From a virus: DNA of 28,718 bases. Location: positions 1 to 28,718 of the IMG/VR virus record IMGVR_UViG_3300031566_005444, one strand, 5' to 3'. Positions 26,719 to 28,718 of the stretch are shown one piece after another; the stretch's first letter is position 1, and each line of letters begins with the position of its first letter. A program made the position numbers and the translations under genes. The notes under the pieces were generated by a model. That model saw only the letters and a program-made list of their open reading frames with translations. It did no database searches and was not told where the DNA came from.

Positions 26719-26732
26719 ATTCACTTTTCAAT
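26719..26732 (-). repeat. 14-bp spacer repeat preceding RNA genes (copy of four)
   Basis: Minus-strand TTTGA(A/C)AAGTGAAT occurs at 26044-26057, 26507-26520, 26610-26623 and 26719-26732 (last copy with one end mismatch). Each is followed directly by a structured RNA: the hairpin at 25979-26033, the Phe-like tRNA, the Met tRNA (3 nt later) and the unidentified RNA. It may be a processing signal or the trace of stepwise insertion of RNA units. The 26365-26748 interval is filled by these RNAs and repeats and holds no protein gene. Confidence 0.7.
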
Positions 26733-26748
26733 AAGAAAAAATAATTTG

Positions 26749-26922
26749 TTAAATTAGGCGATAAAATCCCTGTCGCGTAAAGCTGGCATCCCAATCGCGG
26801 GACCACACAGCTACCGACATAGATTCTGTACCATTCTGCTGGTAAAAGGCGTCAATATCGCCATTGTAAGCCGAATAATGGGCCATTCCACGATTGCAGT
26901 AACGGAGAAAATATACCTTCAT
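26749..26922 (-). CDS. 57-residue hypothetical protein
   Basis: MKVYFLRYCNRGMAHYSAYN, then DIDAFYQQNGTESMSVAVWS and RDWDASFTRQGFYRLI; a small alpha/beta protein with many aromatics. Its ATG overlaps the upstream stop as ATGA, which with the composition makes it a convincing gene. Last protein gene before the RNA cluster. No family recognised. Confidence 0.7.
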   Translation of the reverse strand: MKVYFLRYCNRGMAHYSAYNGDIDAFYQQNGTESMSVAVWSRDWDASFTRQGFYRLI

Positions 26923-27128
26923 CTTATGACCCCCGATTTCTTAGGTTGTACCGACGTATTAGATGGTTGAGCCTTTGCTATGGTTGCTCTGGCTATTTTG
27001 CAATCAGAGCAATTACATCCCTTGCAAATCATACTTTCCAATTTTACCAGCAAATCATCGCGTTGCCTAACCAATTCACTAATGCGATTCATAGCTTCTA
27101 ACTTGGATGTTATGTCTTGTTCAGCCAC
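26919..27128 (-). CDS. Small coiled-coil protein with Cys cluster
   Basis: GTG start at 27128 behind AGGTGATATA; 69 residues. A coiled coil (DITSKLEAMNRISELVRQRDDLLVKLESM) is followed by CKGCNCSDCK, a compact four-Cys knuckle, and a polar tail. Likely zinc-binding and oligomeric. Function unknown. Confidence 0.68.
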   Translation of the reverse strand: MAEQDITSKLEAMNRISELVRQRDDLLVKLESMICKGCNCSDCKIARATIAKAQPSNTSVQPKKSGVIR

Positions 27129-27136
27129 TATATCAC

Positions 27137-27346
27137 CTACTCAAGTTCTGTGATAGCTTCATCGCATTGTTTCTCGCGTTGTTCGTAACCATCGAGAATT
27201 TGTTGGCGGGTTTGGCCGGATTGCCCATACTCTTGATTCATTTCTTCGGGCGTGCAATTTCTAAAAGCCAATTTTGCTCGATAAAAGTCATCGCATCGGC
27301 GTTGGTTGATACAGTCAATAACGAATTTCTTTGTTTCTGTTCTCAT
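27137..27346 (-). CDS. First gene of the leftward early operon, hypothetical
   Basis: Sixty-nine residues: RTETKKFVIDCINQRRCDDFYRAKLAFRNC, PEEMNQEYGQSGQTRQQILDGYEQREKQCDEAITELE; helical and acidic at the end. GAGGTGA before the ATG directly follows the U run of the attenuator terminator, and the ATG overlaps the stop of the leader frame as ATGA. Its expression should therefore depend on read-through and perhaps on translation of the leader. No family recognised. Confidence 0.7.
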   Translation of the reverse strand: MRTETKKFVIDCINQRRCDDFYRAKLAFRNCTPEEMNQEYGQSGQTRQQILDGYEQREKQCDEAITELE

Positions 27347-27489
27347 CTTATCACCTCAAAAAAAAGTAGGGCAAAGCTCTGAACGACTATCAGGGAGAAA
27401 GAAGTGCAAAAACTTTGCCCTACAAAAAAACTGATTGCGCGAAATCCTCTACTCGATTGATTCATCTGAATAGCCCTGATAGTCTTCAT
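27343..27489 (-). CDS. Predicted leaderless leader peptide, 48 residues
   Basis: ATG27489 lies exactly 6 nt after the -10 hexamer, as in the rightward cassette. The frame (MKTIRAIQMNQSSRGFRA...) passes through the terminator and U run without a stop and ends with TGA overlapping the ATG of the first gene (ATGA). The sequence after residue ~20 is hydrophobic and Phe/Ser-rich because it reads the terminator. Translation to the end would disrupt the hairpin and couple to the next gene. Whether it is translated cannot be told from sequence. Confidence 0.45.
   Translation of the reverse strand: MKTIRAIQMNQSSRGFRAISFFVGQSFCTSFSLIVVQSFALLFFEVIR
27358..27484 (-). ncRNA. Leader RNA with terminator and competing 5' arm (attenuator), copy 2
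   Basis: Minus sense, in order: A GACTATCAGGG (27484-27474), B GTAGGGCAAAG (27423-27413), A' CCCTGATAGTC (27395-27385), B' CTTTGCCCTAC (27376-27366), then eight U (27365-27358). B-B' is a perfect 11-bp terminator stem. A-A' is a perfect 11-bp stem joining the RNA 5' end to the terminator loop. The interleaved order is the same as in 14768-14851, with different sequences and a longer A-B gap (50 nt). Confidence 0.82.
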
Positions 27490-27495
27490 ATTCAT

Positions 27496-27524
27496 ATTAT
27501 CGACAACTTATTGTGATTGGTCAA
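27496..27524 (-). promoter_or_regulatory. Leftward early promoter of the duplicated cassette
   Basis: TTGACC (27524-27519), 17 nt, GATAAT (27501-27496), with T/A-rich DNA upstream. Expected start near 27489. It matches the promoter at 14732-14759 in hexamers, in its 20-bp distance from the 26-bp site and in the 6-nt distance to the first ATG. Confidence 0.82.
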
Positions 27525-27544
27525 GAACAAAATAAAAAAAATGA

Positions 27545-27570
27545 GTGTTTGGACAGATGGTTTTTAGGAC
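27545..27570 (-). promoter_or_regulatory. 26-bp bipartite regulatory site, copy 2
   Basis: In minus sense GTCCTAAAAAC, four bases (CATC), TGTCCAAACAC: all 22 specified positions equal copy 1 at 14686-14711. It lies 20 bp upstream of the -35. Unlike copy 1 it has no divergent promoter beside it, only the late terminator. Confidence 0.8.
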
Positions 27571-27587
27571 AAAGTCAAGAGGGGGAA

Positions 27588-27620
27588 AATGCCCCGAAAG
27601 CAAGGTTGAATCGGGGCATT
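27588..27620 (-). terminator. Strong terminator ending the late operon
   Basis: A perfect 10-bp stem AATGCCCCGA/TCGGGGCATT (27588-27597 with 27611-27620) with a 13-nt loop, followed in minus sense by UU and CCCCC, so U-poor but with four U including the stem end. It closes the gene run 28718-27632 and insulates the early promoter. Confidence 0.8.
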
Positions 27621-27631
27621 TGAAAGAGGTT

Positions 27632-28384
27632 TTATGCCATTGTTACGATACCGAGCTGTTTGGCGGCGGCGGTTTCAAATTCGTCCCGGTACGTTTTCGA
27701 GTAGGTAAGTTCTGAAAATCTCTTGCCGCTGCCCAGCTTCAGTAAGGTTTTCTTGCGCTCATCATAAGACCTTATGGCGAAAAGTGTCTGAAATTCTACC
27801 CTCAAATCCGGCCAGTTGTTTTCCTTTTCGGTGAACCCGCATAAAATCTCATAGGTTCTCTTGGCGCAGGCCAAAGCCCTTCGCCTGTTGTCTATTACTA
27901 TCCCTGTACGCAAGTCCGTCCATTCCGCACTTACCACATCGGGGACAACGCCCATATCGGCGTGGCCTATCGGCGGTTGGGGACTGCCGAGATACCACCA
28001 GGGGAAACATTCGTTTTCTTTTTCAAGCCAGCCGGTGAATCCCTGATGTGAATAGGTATCCTGGAAAGAGTGGAGCGCAATTCCCAATTCAAAGAAGTCC
28101 CCCGCCTCATCTATTAGCATCCTGGCTAACCGAGAATCGGGCGTTACAACACAAGTCTTTTCGAGATTGTCGCCCGGCAAGAAATGGAATGGGACCAAGA
28201 CCGTCCGCTGGATTTGACGGTCAGCCCAATTGCCCAATATGCCGGATTGGGTCTGGATGCCGTGTAGCCTGGCCTTCTTTAGTTCGTCTGTGTACTGATT
28301 AGCCCAGGCCACTATCAGCGGTTCTTCTATTCCGGCCTTGCAGGCCAGAACATCGGTAACGTGAAAGTGGAAGTCCTTTTGCAT
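27632..28384 (-). CDS. DUF6765-like protein (zinc phospholipase C / S1-P1 nuclease fold), candidate lysis enzyme
   Basis: A 250-residue protein starting MQKDFHFHVTDVLACKAG, with IALHSFQDTYSHQGF at 102-116 and IGHADMGVVPD at 139-149. H105-x3-D109-x3-H113 plus H6/H8 and H141 fit the zinc-ligand pattern of the phospholipase C/S1-P1 nuclease superfamily, to which DUF6765-type proteins are related. No signal peptide is seen, so release would need a holin. It follows a holin-like gene with TAATG overlap and is last in the late operon, the position where an endolysin is expected. The lysis role is inference. Confidence 0.65.
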   Translation of the reverse strand: MQKDFHFHVTDVLACKAGIEEPLIVAWANQYTDELKKARLHGIQTQSGILGNWADRQIQRTVLVPFHFLPGDNLEKTCVVTPDSRLARMLIDEAGDFFELGIALHSFQDTYSHQGFTGWLEKENECFPWWYLGSPQPPIGHADMGVVPDVVSAEWTDLRTGIVIDNRRRALACAKRTYEILCGFTEKENNWPDLRVEFQTLFAIRSYDERKKTLLKLGSGKRFSELTYSKTYRDEFETAAAKQLGIVTMA

Positions 28385-28587
28385 TACGCCAACAATGGCT
28401 CTTTTAATTTAGCAATAACATCAGCGGCATTTGCGACTTGGATGTCGCCGGTAAACATACGACCGGCAACGGTCGTTACCGCATCTGCAACTTGATTCCG
28501 CTTGCTCTCATCGCTTATGGCATTGAGAATTTGCAGAATCAACGGCCACAAAGCCACAATCAAATTCACAATTTCAATCCAGTTCAT
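28384..28587 (-). CDS. Holin-like small membrane protein
   Basis: Sixty-seven residues with one hydrophobic segment near the N-terminus (IEIVNLIVALWPLILQILNAI, about 4-24) and a polar helical remainder (ESKRNQVADAVTTVAGRMF). Size, single TM and position before a possible lytic enzyme agree with a class III-like holin or a pinholin, but the sequence identifies no family. Start overlaps the upstream stop as ATGA. Confidence 0.55.
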   Translation of the reverse strand: MNWIEIVNLIVALWPLILQILNAISDESKRNQVADAVTTVAGRMFTGDIQVANAADVIAKLKEPLLA

Positions 28588-28718
28588 TTCAGGTCTCCTT
28601 TCAAAAACATATTTTCGATTCGTTCAACGCGACTTCGAACGTCATTAAGAGTTTGGTTGATGTGTTTCAGTTCGTTCCCACGTATAGCGTAACCACTTAC
28701 GATATTGTAGATTAGTCC
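28584..28718 (-). CDS. C-terminal part of a small protein, 5' end off the right edge
   Basis: Open frame from the window edge to TGA at 28584, 44 residues, ending VRSRVERIENMFLKGDLK. The helical, heptad-like end recalls XhlA-type holin-associated proteins (RIE..L), weakly. It is coupled to the holin-like gene by ATGA. If the molecule is circular it is the continuation of the CxxC protein at 1-219, in the same frame. Confidence 0.6.
   Translation of the reverse strand, partial: GLIYNIVSGYAIRGNELKHINQTLNDVRSRVERIENMFLKGDLK

Noticed and set aside
26749-26922. Non-coding gap between the RNA cluster and the coiled-coil gene
   Set aside because: A 57-codon frame with ATGA coupling fills it, so it was annotated as a gene.

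Overview
The window reads as most, perhaps all, of a tailed-phage genome. It carries an N4-gp56-type major capsid protein, a scaffold, a podovirus-like portal and a large terminase, and its genes are packed with ATGA and TAATG overlaps and strong Shine-Dalgarno sites. Apart from a leader peptide and two small genes near 14.8-15.4 kb, everything is on the minus strand. Signals are bacterial (sigma70-like promoters, intrinsic terminators, a DnaA box); nothing identifies the host. The partial genes at the two edges join in one open frame if the molecule is closed into a circle, so this may be a complete ~28.7 kb circularly permuted genome (inference).

Late region, read right to left from 14648 to the left edge and, if circular, on from 28718 to 27632: HNH nuclease, a sigma-region-4-like HTH protein, a zinc ribbon, putative virion surface proteins (one LamG-like), a glycosyltransferase, small and large terminase subunits, portal, several small proteins, scaffold, major capsid protein, a secreted-looking beta-rich protein, a membrane/coiled-coil protein, a GT2 glycosyltransferase and a methyltransferase-GT9 fusion. 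Then come small proteins, a holin-like protein and a DUF6765-like (zinc phospholipase/S1-P1 nuclease fold) protein that ends at a strong terminator. No tail tube, tape-measure or conventional endolysin gene was recognised.

Early region, read right to left from the promoter at 27.5 kb to 15477: small unknown proteins, a cluster of two tRNA genes and other structured RNAs, many small Cys-rich proteins, two YopX-like paralogues, a HTH_39-like protein, a Lys/Ala-rich protein, an ERF/Sak-like annealing protein carrying the same tail, an XF1762-family protein, a DNA methyltransferase, a NinG-like protein, an origin with three iterons and a perfect DnaA box, its likely initiator, and an ASCH-like protein.

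Most striking is a regulatory cassette present twice, at 14.69-14.86 kb (+) and 27.57-27.34 kb (-). In order each copy has a 26-bp bipartite site, exactly 20 bp of AT-rich DNA, a TTGAC/GATAAT promoter, an ATG exactly 6 nt past the -10 (a predicted leaderless leader peptide), and a terminator ending at the next gene's Shine-Dalgarno. The first ~11 transcribed bases can pair with the terminator loop. The paired arms differ in sequence between the copies but keep their pairing. The left copy also abuts the late promoter, so one DNA-binding factor could coordinate all three promoters. A second theme is gene-junction duplication: at least five families of short repeats carry the end of one gene plus the ribosome site and start of the next.
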